Notes under the pieces: generated by a model
Databases searched by the model: none
What the model was told of the DNA's origin: nothing
The model's input: the letters and a program-made list of their open reading frames with translations, nothing else
Program-made: the position numbers and the translations under genes
Source: Pectobacterium aquaticum
GTDB taxonomy: Bacteria; Pseudomonadota; Gammaproteobacteria; Enterobacterales; Enterobacteriaceae
Direction: 5' to 3'
NCBI RefSeq assembly: GCF_003382565.3
Contig: NZ_CP086253.1
Coordinates: 3,844,001-3,908,000, forward strand
Length of the DNA stretch: 64,000 nucleotides
Shown here: in pieces, positions 18,617 through 29,200 of the stretch
Layout of the letters: each line of letters starts with the position of its first letter
Numbering within the stretch: the stretch's first letter is position 1

Positions 18617-19263
18617 GCTGAGTAAATTGCTGGAAGAGGCGCTGGGGGTTGAGCTATTTGAACGACGCAACCGCGCGATCTTTTTAAACGCAGCGGGGCG
18701 TTCTTTGCATACGGTCACGCAGTCCGTCTTCGAGCAGCTCGAAGGCGCGGTCTATCGGCTACAGCAAAGTGCACAGGATAACGTGCTGACGCTGTCATGC
18801 GAGCCCACGATTGCCATGAAATGGCTGATTCCGCGGCTACCGGCTTTTAATCAGGCGCATCCCGATATCAAACTTCATCTGGTGGCTGCGGGCGGGCCGA
18901 TTGATTTTGTGCGTAGCGGCGTTGACCTCGCGCTGCGGCGTGACGATTTTCACTGGGATCCGCAAACACATGCGGTAAAGGTGTGTGACGAATGGATGGG
19001 GCAGGTAAGCCGCGACAAAACCGAGCGAAAAAACAGTCTGGAAGGGATGCGTTTGCTCTATACCGGAACGCGACCGAAAGCGTGGGCAACCTGGCAGCGG
19101 CAAACGGGCAACTGCATGCACCGTATGGATTTGCGCGGGATGGGTCTGCTTATTATCTGTTATCGCCCATCCCCCTTGAGCAAAATGAAAAGTATGTACG
19201 ATTTCATACCTGGCTAATGCAGGAAGTGTCCACCGGCCTTTCCGGGGTCGAGAATACTTGTTA
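18617..19263 (+). pseudogene. Decayed LysR-type regulator
   Basis: From ALSKLLEEALGVELFERR onward the sequence is a LysR-type transcriptional regulator, but the helix-turn-helix N-terminus is missing (deletion shared with the neighbouring lysE remnant). The effector domain is readable as far as LLYTGTRPKAWATWQRQTG; then codons are missing and the typical C-terminus (DGSAYYLLSPIPLEQNEKY, VRFHTWLMQEV) appears in another frame. With the start, part of the middle and the frame lost, the gene is dead. Confidence 0.82.
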
Positions 19264-19282
19264 AACCCACACTGGAAGTATA

Positions 19283-20449
19283 ATGACAGCACATTCCCGT
19301 GAATCAAACTTCACGACACTGAACATGATTATCGCCGCCTCACTCGTGGGATTGGTGACAGGGTACACGCTACCGCTGATCAGCCTGAAACTGGCGGAGC
19401 ACGGGCACAGCACGGCGACGCTCGGTATTCTGGCGGCTCTTCCGGCAGCGGGGATGATGCTATCCTCCTTCGTTACGCCGTGGCTCAGCCGCCACCTGCA
19501 CGCTAGCTATCTGTTATCCGGCAGCCTGATTATTCTGGCAGCCTCAACCGTGGCCTCATTCCTGCTGTCACACCCCGTATCACTCATTTTACCGCGCTTG
19601 TTAACCGGGCTGGCCTCGGGGGTTTTGGTGGTGCTGGGAGAAACCTGGGTCACCAGCCGGGCTTCTGACAAACACAAAGCGACGCTGACAGGGCTGTATG
19701 CTTCCGTTTTCACAGGATGTCAGCTGATAGGGCCGCTGCTTATTGCCGCTGGGGAGCCTATTCAAATCTATGCGCTATGGCTGATTTGTGGCATATCCGC
19801 CGCGTGTGCGTTCATGCTGAGGAACTGCGCCACGATGGTTCAGGCAGATGAACAGTCCTCGACGTCTTATCGAGATCTTATTCCTTTTCTCCCGGCAATC
19901 GCCTCTGGCGTGCTCTGCTTCTCCTTCTTCGATGCCAGCATACTTGCGCTCTTTCCGCTTTACGGCATGGAACAGGGCTTAGACGAAAAATCTGCGATAT
20001 TACTGGTCACACTCATTTTTCTGGGCGATGCCGTATTTCAGACACCGATTGGCTGGCTGGCAGACAAATGCGGCATCATCAAAACCCACATCAGCTGCGG
20101 CATCCTGTTCTGCGTGATGCTGGTATTGATCACCTTCTCATTCTCCTCCCCTGCACTTCTGGTTCCCGTCTGTATCGTACTGGGCGCAGCGGCAGGCGGG
20201 CTCTACACACTGTCTCTGGTGCGGGCAGGTCAGAAATTTGCTGGTCAGCGACTGATTGTGATGAATTCACTTCTGGGGCTGGTGTGGTCTGCGGGCAGTA
20301 TCAGCGGGCCGCTGTTCTCTGGCGCAGCCATCACGTTTTACGGTTACGACGGTCTCATCGCCATCTTGTTGCTAACCGGCGTGCTGTTTGTTGGCATACA
20401 GGGCGTATTAAGAAAAGAACGCGTATCGCGTTCGCTGGGTGAAGAGTGA
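19283..20449 (+). CDS. MFS transporter (YcaD/sugar-efflux-like)
   Basis: A 388-residue integral membrane protein of the major facilitator superfamily with about 12 hydrophobic segments. The MFS motif region reads RLLTGLASGVLVVLGETWV in the first half and GDAVFQTPIGWLADKCG between the halves, which resembles the YcaD group. No substrate can be assigned. It begins shortly after the decayed lysR gene on the same strand. Confidence 0.82.
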   Translation: MTAHSRESNFTTLNMIIAASLVGLVTGYTLPLISLKLAEHGHSTATLGILAALPAAGMMLSSFVTPWLSRHLHASYLLSGSLIILAASTVASFLLSHPVSLILPRLLTGLASGVLVVLGETWVTSRASDKHKATLTGLYASVFTGCQLIGPLLIAAGEPIQIYALWLICGISAACAFMLRNCATMVQADEQSSTSYRDLIPFLPAIASGVLCFSFFDASILALFPLYGMEQGLDEKSAILLVTLIFLGDAVFQTPIGWLADKCGIIKTHISCGILFCVMLVLITFSFSSPALLVPVCIVLGAAAGGLYTLSLVRAGQKFAGQRLIVMNSLLGLVWSAGSISGPLFSGAAITFYGYDGLIAILLLTGVLFVGIQGVLRKERVSRSLGEE

Positions 20450-20517
20450 ATGTAGGCATCAGGCTCACCCTATCGAGTACTCCGATACTTTGAAGTGCCA
20501 TTCAGACAGGAATAGTT

Positions 20518-21068
20518 ATGCCAATCATACACACGGAAGAGTCGGCCAATCCCTCCGTGGCTGTCAATCCCGCTATCCACCCGCTGCTGGCGGAGCATTC
20601 TCCGTTACGGCAGCACCTTGTGGATGCACTGCTCTCAGCGGATACCATCACCCCCATAGCCCATGCAGTGGCTGGCACTTTACGCAGCAACGTCGATTTC
20701 TATCATGGCACAGAGGGTAACCAGACAGCGCTGGGCAATCATCGGCTGGGCGGCCTGCCGGATTTACCTGTCGATATCCCCTACCCTAGTGTCAGCGTCG
20801 CTGAAGACATTCTGCTCGAATACGAGGAGTGCTGGAAAGAAAGTGAAGATGGAAAAGACGTGTGCATTTTCCCTTGGGACGACGTTACGCAGAGCTATCG
20901 TGTACCGCTGGAATTTATTGCGCAGATAGACTGCCGCGATTTGCAGACCTTGCTTTCAATGACGAGAAGACACTCGAGCAAAAGCCCGCCTTTATACGGC
21001 ATCCCAGAACCAGCGTCGCCGTACCCAGTTTTTACGCATTGCGTCAATTTGTCGCAAACTGAAATCCG
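20518..21068 (+). pseudogene. DUF1963-like gene, truncated
   Basis: The N-terminal 150 codons carry the DUF1963/YwqG-type signature (HRLGGLPDLPVDIPYP; PLEFIAQIDCRDL). After LQTL the reading continues as a low-complexity tail while a better continuation (DLAFNDEKTLEQKPAF) is in another frame, so a frameshift is likely, and the usual C-terminal half is absent. The open frame then runs without a stop through the ParD-like antitoxin gene to 21381, giving an apparent fusion of 287 residues that I believe is accidental. Confidence 0.6.
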
Positions 21069-21144
21069 TAGTACGTCGAAAGGTGACGTATCATTGAAAC
21101 CACCACTAAAAGGCTGTGGTGACTACATCATGGAGTACCGAAAT

Positions 21145-21381
21145 ATGGCAACAAGCATCCGCCTAGATGATGATTTTGTCGAAGAAGTGAAAGTACATGC
21201 AGAAGCAATGAGCCGAAGCGTGCCAAAGCAAATAGAGTACTGGGCTAAAATTGGCCGTATTGCTGAGGATAACCCTGAATTACCTTTTTCCTTCATCAAC
21301 GAAATCCTGCTGGCGAAATCAGAAATCGACAATGGAAGAATGACAAAATATGTGCGCAGAAGAGACTGGGAAAAATCTTGA
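21145..21381 (+). CDS. ParD-like type II antitoxin
   Basis: A 78-residue protein beginning MATSIRLDDDFVEEVKVHAE, with a ribbon-helix-helix-like N-terminus and the SRSVPKQIEYWAKIGRIAED segment of the ParD_like family. GGAG lies 9 nt before the ATG. It overlaps the following toxin gene by 32 nt, the classic arrangement of a toxin-antitoxin operon in which the antitoxin binds DNA and the toxin. It is also in frame with the upstream DUF1963-like remnant, but the internal ribosome-binding site supports independent translation. Confidence 0.8.
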   Translation: MATSIRLDDDFVEEVKVHAEAMSRSVPKQIEYWAKIGRIAEDNPELPFSFINEILLAKSEIDNGRMTKYVRRRDWEKS

Positions 21382-21679
21382 GATATATCAGTCACGCCGT
21401 TTTGAGAAGAAATTTGCCTCTCTGACAGAACAAGAACAGAAAACCGTCGATGAACAAATTGAACTTATCATTGACGAACCTGAGATTGGTGAGCCCAAAA
21501 AGGGTGGTCTGAATTATCTTTGGGTACATAAATTTTATATGAGTAACCAGCAATATCTCCTGAGTTATAGCTGGGTTGACGCTAAACTTGAAATATATTT
21601 ATTGAGCTTCGGTTCACATAAAAATTTCTATGATGATCAAAAGCGTCACAGAAAAGCTGACTTAAAACTTATTATGTAA
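21350..21679 (+). CDS. RelE/ParE-superfamily toxin
   Basis: A 109-residue small basic protein (YQSRRFEKKFASLTEQEQ, HKFYMSNQQYLLSYSWVD, IYLLSFGSHKNFYDDQ) with the size and fold pattern of RelE/ParE toxins, preceded by and overlapping the ParD-like antitoxin. GGAAG lies about 11 nt before the ATG. Whether it cleaves mRNA or poisons gyrase cannot be read from the sequence. Confidence 0.78.
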   Translation: MCAEETGKNLEIYQSRRFEKKFASLTEQEQKTVDEQIELIIDEPEIGEPKKGGLNYLWVHKFYMSNQQYLLSYSWVDAKLEIYLLSFGSHKNFYDDQKRHRKADLKLIM

Positions 21680-21743
21680 CTCGTCTCAGACGCTCTTTTT
21701 ATCTTGAACCGTTTTCTTATTCAGGAAACTGACAACCAGAGAG

Positions 21744-21785
21744 CGACGACAATCCACCGAGAATTAATCGCGGCGATTGTCGTTG
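21744..21785. terminator. Hairpin between convergent toxin and HAD genes
   Basis: An 11-bp inverted repeat, CGACGACAATC (21744-21754) with GATTGTCGTTG (21775-21785), with a 20-nt loop, sits between the convergent genes. No strong T-tract follows on either strand, so a terminator role is plausible rather than certain. Confidence 0.5.
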
Positions 21786-21803
21786 ATATTATGCGATACA
21801 GGC

Positions 21804-22502
21804 TTAAGACTTCGCACTGAGCTGCGTGAAGACATCCAGGAGGGTTGCGGCCTCGTAGGTTGGCGCGATGATGTCCGAATCGTTGGCGGCTCCGCCTGCG
21901 TTGAACCAGCAGCTGTCTATGCCGTACAGGTTCGCCCCAAGAATATCGGCATCGAGCCTATCGCCCACGATGATCGCCTCGGTTTTTTTGAAAGAGCGGA
22001 ACTTGCTGGCGGAGAACTCGAAGATGCGTGCATCCGGCTTGGCGAAGCCGCACGCCTCAGAGGTGGCGACAAACGAGAGCCAATCCGCCAGGCCCGAATT
22101 TGCCACTCGCTGCGCCTGCACATACTCAATGCCGTTGGTAATAATGCCAACTTCACCGATCTCGGCAAGCGCTTCACAGATCTGAACCGCGCCATCCACC
22201 AACACCACGGTCTCAGGCAGGCATTCCAGATAGAGATTGCTCGCTTTGTGGGGATCGATATCGATGCGATGAAGGGAAAAAATGCGCCGAAATCGTTCGA
22301 CTTTCAGGAGATCCTTGGAGATTTCCCCCTTTTCAAACTCGCTCCATAGCTGAGAATTCTCGCGCTGATAGTCTGCGAACAGGGTCGTATTCTCAATATC
22401 GACGCCAAGGTTCGTCAGCGTACGCGCAAACGAAAGACGCTCAGAAGCTTTGAAGTCCAACAGCGTGTCATCAAGATCAAACAGGAAGTGGCGGTATTTC
22501 AT
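21804..22502 (-). CDS. HAD-family hydrolase (YjjG-type nucleotidase-like)
   Basis: A 232-residue haloacid-dehalogenase-superfamily phosphatase with nucleophile motif FDLDDTLLDF (Asp9/Asp11), motif II IITNG, motif III with KPDARIFE and motif IV VGDRLDADILGA. The size and TLLDFKASE segment resemble YjjG, a pyrimidine 5'-nucleotidase, but I do not assign the symbol. I chose the ATG at 22500-22502 over the preceding in-frame TTG. Confidence 0.82.
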   Translation of the reverse strand: MKYRHFLFDLDDTLLDFKASERLSFARTLTNLGVDIENTTLFADYQRENSQLWSEFEKGEISKDLLKVERFRRIFSLHRIDIDPHKASNLYLECLPETVVLVDGAVQICEALAEIGEVGIITNGIEYVQAQRVANSGLADWLSFVATSEACGFAKPDARIFEFSASKFRSFKKTEAIIVGDRLDADILGANLYGIDSCWFNAGGAANDSDIIAPTYEAATLLDVFTQLSAKS

Positions 22503-22725
22503 CAATGTTGGTTACCCGAAATCAAGAAATCGCGTTTGGCGGAAACGGATTGCACTGACTTAGCTCCTGCCAGCGCGCGATATGTAGCGGCACACTGAAT
22601 TCGGCCACCTGAATAGCGATGATATCATCCCTTCCGAGCCATAGAGCTAAACGGAAATACGACCCGCAAAAAAAAAGGATAAGAAATAATCTGACTAAGA
22701 GTTAATAACAGAAAGTAAAAAAGAT

Positions 22726-22801
<76 letters not shown>

Positions 22802-22877
22802 ATATCGGACAGACACTAACAGGCGTTGCGTCTGATTACTGCACACGGCTTGTATGGTGACAAACAGTGATAAAACT

Positions 22878-22953
<76 letters not shown>

Positions 22954-23017
22954 CCGGGAAATCTTTACACGATGTTGAAGTTCTTTAATTGAAATTCTTC
23001 ATCGGTATGGGGTGCGC

Positions 23018-23045
23018 ATTATACGAGAAATCCGTTTAACCGCAA
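23018..23045 (-). promoter_or_regulatory. Promoter of the tRNA-Gly array
   Basis: On the minus strand a perfect TATAAT (complement of 23018-23023) is preceded, 16 nt upstream, by TTGCGG (complement of 23040-23045) and followed by the GC-rich discriminator GCGCACCCC typical of stringently controlled stable-RNA promoters. Confidence 0.75.
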
Positions 23046-23185
23046 GCCCCCCAAAATGAAAAATTGTCTGACTGCTGATAAAAAAAACAATATGTTGATA
23101 AAATAGACATGCGCCGACAAAACAGACGTTGTGACGTAAATAGCAGAGGTTCGCTGCACATCACGCCCTCCCCGTCTTGCTTCAT

Positions 23186-23728
23186 CTACAGCCGCAGAAA
23201 ATTCTCACGGTAATAGGCCAGTTCCGCCAGTGATTCGCGAATGTCGTCCATCGCCTGATGCGTACCTTGCTTCTTAAAACCCGTCAGGATTTCTGGCTTC
23301 CAGCGCCGCGCCAGTTCTTTGAGCGTGCTGACATCCAGATAGCGGTAGTGGAAGTAAGCTTCCAGCTCTGGCATATAGCGGAACAGGAAGCGGCGATCCT
23401 GGCCGATGCTGTTGCCACAGATCGGCGATTTACCCGCCGGTACCCATTTTTGTAGAAACGCCAGCGTTTCCAACTCGGCAGCGCGTTCATCCGTCGTGCT
23501 GGCTTTGACGCGATCCGTCAGGCCGCTGGCACCGTGCGTACGCACATTCCAGTCATCCATCAGTGCCAGCTGGCTGTCTGACTGGTGCACCGCCATGACA
23601 GGCCCTTCGGCCAACACATTTAAGTTTGCATCCGTCACCAGCGTTGCGATCTCAATGATGCGATCGTGATCTGGGTTCAGACCCGTCATCTCAAGATCGA
23701 TCCAGATCAGGTTATTTTCATCTACCAT
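23186..23728 (-). CDS. orn: Oligoribonuclease
   Basis: A DEDDh 3'-5' exoribonuclease that degrades short RNAs, including linear di-GMP, to mononucleotides; it is essential in many proteobacteria. The 180-residue protein shows IWIDLEMTGL (Asp11/Glu13), the third acidic residue in the GQDRRFL region and the terminal His/Asp in GTHQAMDDIRES. It is divergent from rsgA, as in E. coli. Confidence 0.98.
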   Translation of the reverse strand: MVDENNLIWIDLEMTGLNPDHDRIIEIATLVTDANLNVLAEGPVMAVHQSDSQLALMDDWNVRTHGASGLTDRVKASTTDERAAELETLAFLQKWVPAGKSPICGNSIGQDRRFLFRYMPELEAYFHYRYLDVSTLKELARRWKPEILTGFKKQGTHQAMDDIRESLAELAYYRENFLRL

Positions 23729-23911
23729 CGTGGGAATTCCTGTTGCATTGTGCCCTGTCGTCGAGGCAAGGATACCAGTATCAATCTCAATGCTGATACC
23801 GATAAGGTGGTATCAGTTAATTAAAATCAAATAGGGTGTATTATAGTCTGTTCAAACGCGGCGAGCGACAATCCGCTGTCGTGAACGATAAATCGTCTTA
23901 AGTGAGGCTCA

Positions 23912-24961
23912 GTGAGCAAAAAGAAACTGTCGAAAGGTCAGCAGCGTCGGGTTAGCGCAAACCACCAGCGTCGCCTGAAAAAAACGGAAAGCAAAGTCGA
24001 ATGGGAAGATAGCCAACTGGGCGATGCGCAGGAAGGTATTATCATCAGCCGATTCGGTATGCACGCCGATGTGGAAGCCACCGATGGCGTGGTGCACCGC
24101 TGCAACATTCGTCGGACCATTTCATCGCTGGTCACGGGCGACCGCGTCGTCTGGCGCCCCGGCCATGAATCACTCGCTGGCATCAGCGGGATCGTGGAAG
24201 CCGTTCACCCTCGCCATTCCGTCCTGACCCGCCCCGACTATTACGATGGCATTAAACCGATCGCCGCCAATATCGATCAGATCGTGATCGTTTCGGCGAT
24301 CTTGCCTGAGCTGTCGCTGAACATTATCGATCGCTATCTGGTCGCCTGCGAAACGCTGGAGATCGACCCACTGATCGTGCTGAACAAAATTGACTTGCTG
24401 GATGACAAATCCCGCCAGTTTGTTGATAAAAAAATGGATATCTACCGTGCCCTCGACTATCGCGTGTTGATGGTTTCCAGCCATACTCAACAGGGTATCC
24501 CCGAACTGGAGCAGGCACTCACTGACCGTATCAGTATTTTCGCCGGGCAGTCAGGTGTCGGGAAATCCAGCCTGCTTAATGCGCTGCTCGCACTGGGTGA
24601 AGAACGCATTCTGGTGAATGAGGTGTCTGATAACTCAGGGTTGGGGCAACACACTACCACCGCCTCCCGGCTTTACCACTTCCCGCACGGCGGTGACGTG
24701 ATCGACTCACCGGGCGTACGTGAATTTGGTCTGTGGCATCTGGAGCCTGAACAGGTGACGAGTGGTTTCATTGAATTACGTAAACACATCGGCTCGTGTA
24801 AGTTCCGCGACTGTAAACATGAAAACGATCCAGGCTGCGCGATCAATGCCGCACTTGCGCGCGGAGAGATTGCCACAGAACGCTTTGATAACTATCACCG
24901 GATTCTGGAGAGCATGGCGCAAGTAAAAACGCGTAAAGGCTTTTCGGATACAGAGAACTGA
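23912..24961 (+). CDS. rsgA: Ribosome small-subunit biogenesis GTPase RsgA
   Basis: A circularly permuted GTPase that acts in late 30S maturation. The 349-residue protein has an OB-fold N-terminal domain, G4 motif NKID (158-161) before the G1 motif GQSGVGKS (212-219) and G3 DSPG (265-268), then a zinc knuckle with Cys296, Cys301, His303 and Cys309. The start is GTG, giving MSKKKLSKGQQRR. Core gene order orn/rsgA/psd/mscM is conserved. Confidence 0.97.
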   Translation: MSKKKLSKGQQRRVSANHQRRLKKTESKVEWEDSQLGDAQEGIIISRFGMHADVEATDGVVHRCNIRRTISSLVTGDRVVWRPGHESLAGISGIVEAVHPRHSVLTRPDYYDGIKPIAANIDQIVIVSAILPELSLNIIDRYLVACETLEIDPLIVLNKIDLLDDKSRQFVDKKMDIYRALDYRVLMVSSHTQQGIPELEQALTDRISIFAGQSGVGKSSLLNALLALGEERILVNEVSDNSGLGQHTTTASRLYHFPHGGDVIDSPGVREFGLWHLEPEQVTSGFIELRKHIGSCKFRDCKHENDPGCAINAALARGEIATERFDNYHRILESMAQVKTRKGFSDTEN

Positions 24962-24997
24962 CATTTATCATGACCGTCGCTACAATGCGCCCCCTTT

Positions 24998-25023
24998 GAG
25001 GGTAGGTGAGCCAACTTACCCTC
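24998..25023 (+). other. Stem-loop between rsgA and psd
   Basis: A 10-bp stem (GAGGGTAGGT with ACTTACCCTC, one G-T pair) with a 6-nt loop lies 37 nt past the rsgA stop. No T-tract follows, so it may be an mRNA-processing or stabilising structure rather than a terminator. Confidence 0.4.
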
Positions 25024-25150
25024 TAAACTACCGTCGGCTTTCTGGGCTGGGGCTGGCAATGTCAGGCGTGTTCCCCAGACAGCTTGTTTTATGCCGCATT
25101 TCTTCATGACAAATTATTTTATGGCGCACTATTAATCCAAGAGGCTCACA

Positions 25151-26179
25151 GTGCTGGATAATATCAAAATCACATTACAGTATTGGCTTCCCAAGATCTG
25201 GCTGACCCGCTTAGCGGGCTGGGGAGCAAATAAGCGTGCAGGAAAACTCACCAAGCTGGTGATCGATCTGTTTGTCCGCCAATACAACGTCAACATGCAG
25301 GAAGCACAGCAGCCGGATACCGCCTCCTACCGCACGTTTAACGAATTTTTCGTTCGCCCTCTGCGCCAAGGCATTCGTCCTGTCGATCCCCACGCGCACC
25401 GTCTGGTGCAGCCCGCAGACGGCGTACTGTCGCAGTTTGGCCCCATTACCGACGGCAAGCTGATTCAGGCGAAGAATCACGACTACACGCTGGAAGCGTT
25501 GCTGGCAGGTAACTATGTGATGGCCGATCTGTTCCGCGACGGCCTGTTTGCCACCATTTATCTTTCTCCACGTGATTATCACCGCCTCCACATGCCGTGC
25601 GACGGCGTGCTGCGCGAGATGATTTATGTGCCGGGTGACCTGTTCTCCGTCAATCTGCTGACGGCCGATAACGTGCCGAATCTGTTTGCACGTAACGAAC
25701 GCGTCATTTGCCTGTTTGATACTGAATTCGGCCCAGTGGCACAGATTCTGGTCGGTGCGACCATTGTCGGCAGCATCGAAACCGTGTGGTCAGGCGTGGT
25801 GACGCCACCGCGTGAAGGCATCATCAAGCGTTGGACTTACCCACAGGCGGGTGAAGAAGGTGCCGTCGTGCTGGCGAAAGGCGAGGAAATGGGTCGCTTC
25901 AAGCTCGGCTCAACCGTGATTAACCTGTTTGCTGCAGGCAATAATCTCCAGTTTGCTGCACACCTGAATACCCTAAGCGTGACGCGTATGGGCGAACCGT
26001 TTGCCGAAGTCCGTCAGGATGAGCAAACGCCTGTTGTCTTCCCGGAAGGCACCGAGCTGGAAGCCAACGACGCCGCACTGTCGCCTGCCGCAGTAGCATC
26101 TGAGCCCGTTCAGGTTGAGGGACAACATCCTGCGGCCGATGCATCAGGCAAGACGGGCCACAAACCCGACGTGCCGTAA
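25151..26179 (+). CDS. psd: Phosphatidylserine decarboxylase
   Basis: An inner-membrane-associated enzyme that makes phosphatidylethanolamine from phosphatidylserine. The proenzyme self-cleaves at the LGST motif (Gly253-Ser254) to form the pyruvoyl cofactor; the catalytic Asp90 (PADG) and His147 (HMPCDG) are present. The start is GTG with AGAGG upstream. The 342-residue product carries a low-complexity Ala/Glu/Pro-rich tail after about residue 295 that is longer than the E. coli C-terminus as I recall it. mscM follows 64 nt downstream, probably co-transcribed. Confidence 0.97.
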   Translation: MLDNIKITLQYWLPKIWLTRLAGWGANKRAGKLTKLVIDLFVRQYNVNMQEAQQPDTASYRTFNEFFVRPLRQGIRPVDPHAHRLVQPADGVLSQFGPITDGKLIQAKNHDYTLEALLAGNYVMADLFRDGLFATIYLSPRDYHRLHMPCDGVLREMIYVPGDLFSVNLLTADNVPNLFARNERVICLFDTEFGPVAQILVGATIVGSIETVWSGVVTPPREGIIKRWTYPQAGEEGAVVLAKGEEMGRFKLGSTVINLFAAGNNLQFAAHLNTLSVTRMGEPFAEVRQDEQTPVVFPEGTELEANDAALSPAAVASEPVQVEGQHPAADASGKTGHKPDVP

Positions 26180-26243
26180 ATAACGTCCGACTTTCGTCGC
26201 TTGTAAGAGTGTTGTTTGTAATACTGTAATAAAGGTAGCTAAC

Positions 26244-29200
26244 GTGCGTCTGATTCTGACTTTTCTTTTGGGATGTTTATTATCAACTGCCGCGTTGGCT
26301 GCCACTGCGCCCAATGAGACGCAGCTACGCCAGCAGCTACAGCAGGCGGAAGCCAACAAAGGTGCCGCCGATCAGGCGAAAGTCGTTGAAGAATATCAGG
26401 CCGCACTGAACACCCTGCAGGACCGCAAAGCGTCACTGGAGCGCGCCACACAGTACCAGCGCGTCATTGATGATTTCCCCAAGCTGGTTCAAGAGCTGCG
26501 TCGCCAGCTTAATGCCGAAGATGGCAAACCCTCGTCTATTTCAGAAAATCTCTCTAGCAACGATCTCGAACAGCAGCTACTGCAAACCAGCAGCCAGCTG
26601 TTGGAACAGGCTCGCCAGCTCCAGCAAGAACAGGATAGGCTGCGTGAAATCAGTGATTCACTGAGCCAGCTTCCGCAGCAGCAAACTGAAGCCAGCCGCA
26701 TGCAAAGCGAGGCGGAACGCCGTATTCAGTCTCTCGGTACTCCTGCTACCCCGCTGGGGCAAGCGCAGCTTGTCGCGCTTCAGGCCGAATCAGCCCTGCG
26801 GAAAAGTCGAGTAGACGAACTGGAACTGGCACAGCTGTCAGCCAGCAATCGTCAAGAGTTGTCTCGGCTACGCGTCGAACTGTATAAAAAGCGTCACGAC
26901 AGGCTGGATCTGCTGCAACAGGATTTACGCAGCAGACTCAACAACCTGCGCCAGCGCGAAGCCGAACAGGCATTAGAACGTACAGAACTACTCGCGGAAC
27001 AAAGTGGCGATTTACCCAGCGTCATCAGCAAGCAGCTACAGGTTAACCGCGAGCTCTCCGTCGCGCTGAATCAACAAGCGCAGCGGATGGATCTCATCGC
27101 CTCTCAGCAGCGTCAGGCTGCCACGCACACCATTCAGGTTCGTCAGGCGCTGAGCACCATCCGCGAACAGGCGCAGTGGCTTGGCGTCTCACCGATATTG
27201 GGTGAAACCTTACGGGCACAGATCGCCCGCTTGCCGGAAATGCCCAAACCTCAGTTGCTGGATAGCGACATGGCGCAGCTGCGCGTACAGCGCCTGCACT
27301 TTGAAGACCTGATCAACAAACCTCAGGATCTTGATAATGCCAAGCAGGATAACGGCGATCCGCTGACCAGCGCACAGCAGCGTATTCTGGCCGATCAGAT
27401 GCGAACCCAGCGCGACCTGCTGACGTCACTGATCTCCGGCTGTGATTCACAGATACTCGAACTGACCAAACTCAAAGTCGCCAATAACCAGCTGGCGGAT
27501 GCGCTAACCGAAACACGGGAAGCAGCCCATCGCGACCTGTTCTGGGTGGCGGATGTCGATCCCGTAACGTTCGCCTATCCGCTCAAACTGGTACAGGATC
27601 TAACCCGCCTGCTGTCATTAGATACGCTGACGCAGCTGGGTAGCGCGCTGGTGATGATGGTGACCAGTCAGGAAACCGTGCTGCCGCTGCTGGGCGCACT
27701 GCTGCTGGTTGGTTTTAGTATCAGCTCACGTCGCCACTATCATGCGTTTATGGAGCGCGCCAGCAGCCGCGTCGGCAAGGTCACGCTCGATCACTTTATG
27801 CTGACGCTGCGTACCGTGTTCTGGTCCATCCTTACCGCCCTGCCGCTGCCGGTGCTCTGGGCCGCTCTGGGATACGGGCTGCAAAACGCCTGGCCTTACC
27901 CGATTGCCGTCGCCATCGGCGACAGCGTGACCGCCACCGTGCCGCTGATGTGGCTGGTGATGATCAGTGCCTCATTCTCGCATCCGCAGGGGCTGTTCAT
28001 TGTCCACTTCCGCTGGTCGCCGGAGCGCGTAGCCAGAGCAATGCGCTACTATCGTCTCTCCATCGCCTTTATCGTGCCGCTGATTATGGCGCTGATTACT
28101 TTCGATAAGCTCAACGATCACGAGTTCTCTAGCACGCTCGGGCGGCTCTGCTTCATCCTGCTTTGTATGGCGTTGAGTTTGGTCACCACCGGATTAAAAC
28201 GCGCGGGTATCCCGCTGTATCTGGATAAAGAAGGCTCGGGGGAAAACTCCGTTAACCGTGCGATGTGGAACATCCTGATCGCCATGCCGCTCGTTGCCGC
28301 GCTGGCCTCCTGCATCGGCTATCTGGCGACCGCACAGGCGCTGTTAGCCCGTTTGGAAACCTCCGTTTCTATCTGGTTCTTCCTGCTGGTGGTTTACCAC
28401 ATTATCCGCCGTTGGATGTTAATTCAGCGCCGCCGCATCGCCTTCGACCGCGCCAAACAGCGACGTTCGGAAATTCTGGCGCAGCGTGCCAAAGGTGAAG
28501 AAGACACGCCGTCTGCATCATCCCATGAAAGCAGTTCGGAAGCGGTGGAAGAGCCCGTTGTCGATCTGGACGCCATCAGCGCCAAATCCTTGCAGCTGGT
28601 GCGTTCCATCCTGACGTTGATCGCACTGGTTTCCGTTATCGCACTGTGGTCGGAAATTCATTCCGCCTTCGCGTTCATGGAAAATATTAGCCTGTGGGAT
28701 GTCTCCAGCACGGTCAAGGGCGTGGAAAGCGTGCAGGCGATTACGCTGGGATCGGTACTGATCGCGATTCTGATCTTTATTATTACCGCGCAACTGGTGC
28801 GTAACTTGCCCGCCCTGCTGGAGCTGGCGATCTTACAGCATCTGGATCTATCGCCGGGCAGCGGCTACGCCATTACCACCATCAGCAAATATATTCTGAT
28901 GCTGATCGGCTGTCTGATGGGGTTCTCGTTGATCGGGATCGAATGGTCGAAACTGCAATGGCTGGTTGCTGCACTGGGTGTGGGGCTCGGGTTCGGTTTA
29001 CAGGAGATCTTCGCCAACTTTATCTCCGGCCTGATCATCCTGTTCGAGAAACCGATCCGTATCGGCGATACGGTCACGATCCGCGATCTCACGGGTAGCG
29101 TCATGCGGATTAATACCCGCGCCACCACCATTTCCGACTGGGATAGAAAAGAGATCATCGTGCCGAACAAGGCGTTTATCACCGAGCAGTTTATCAACTG

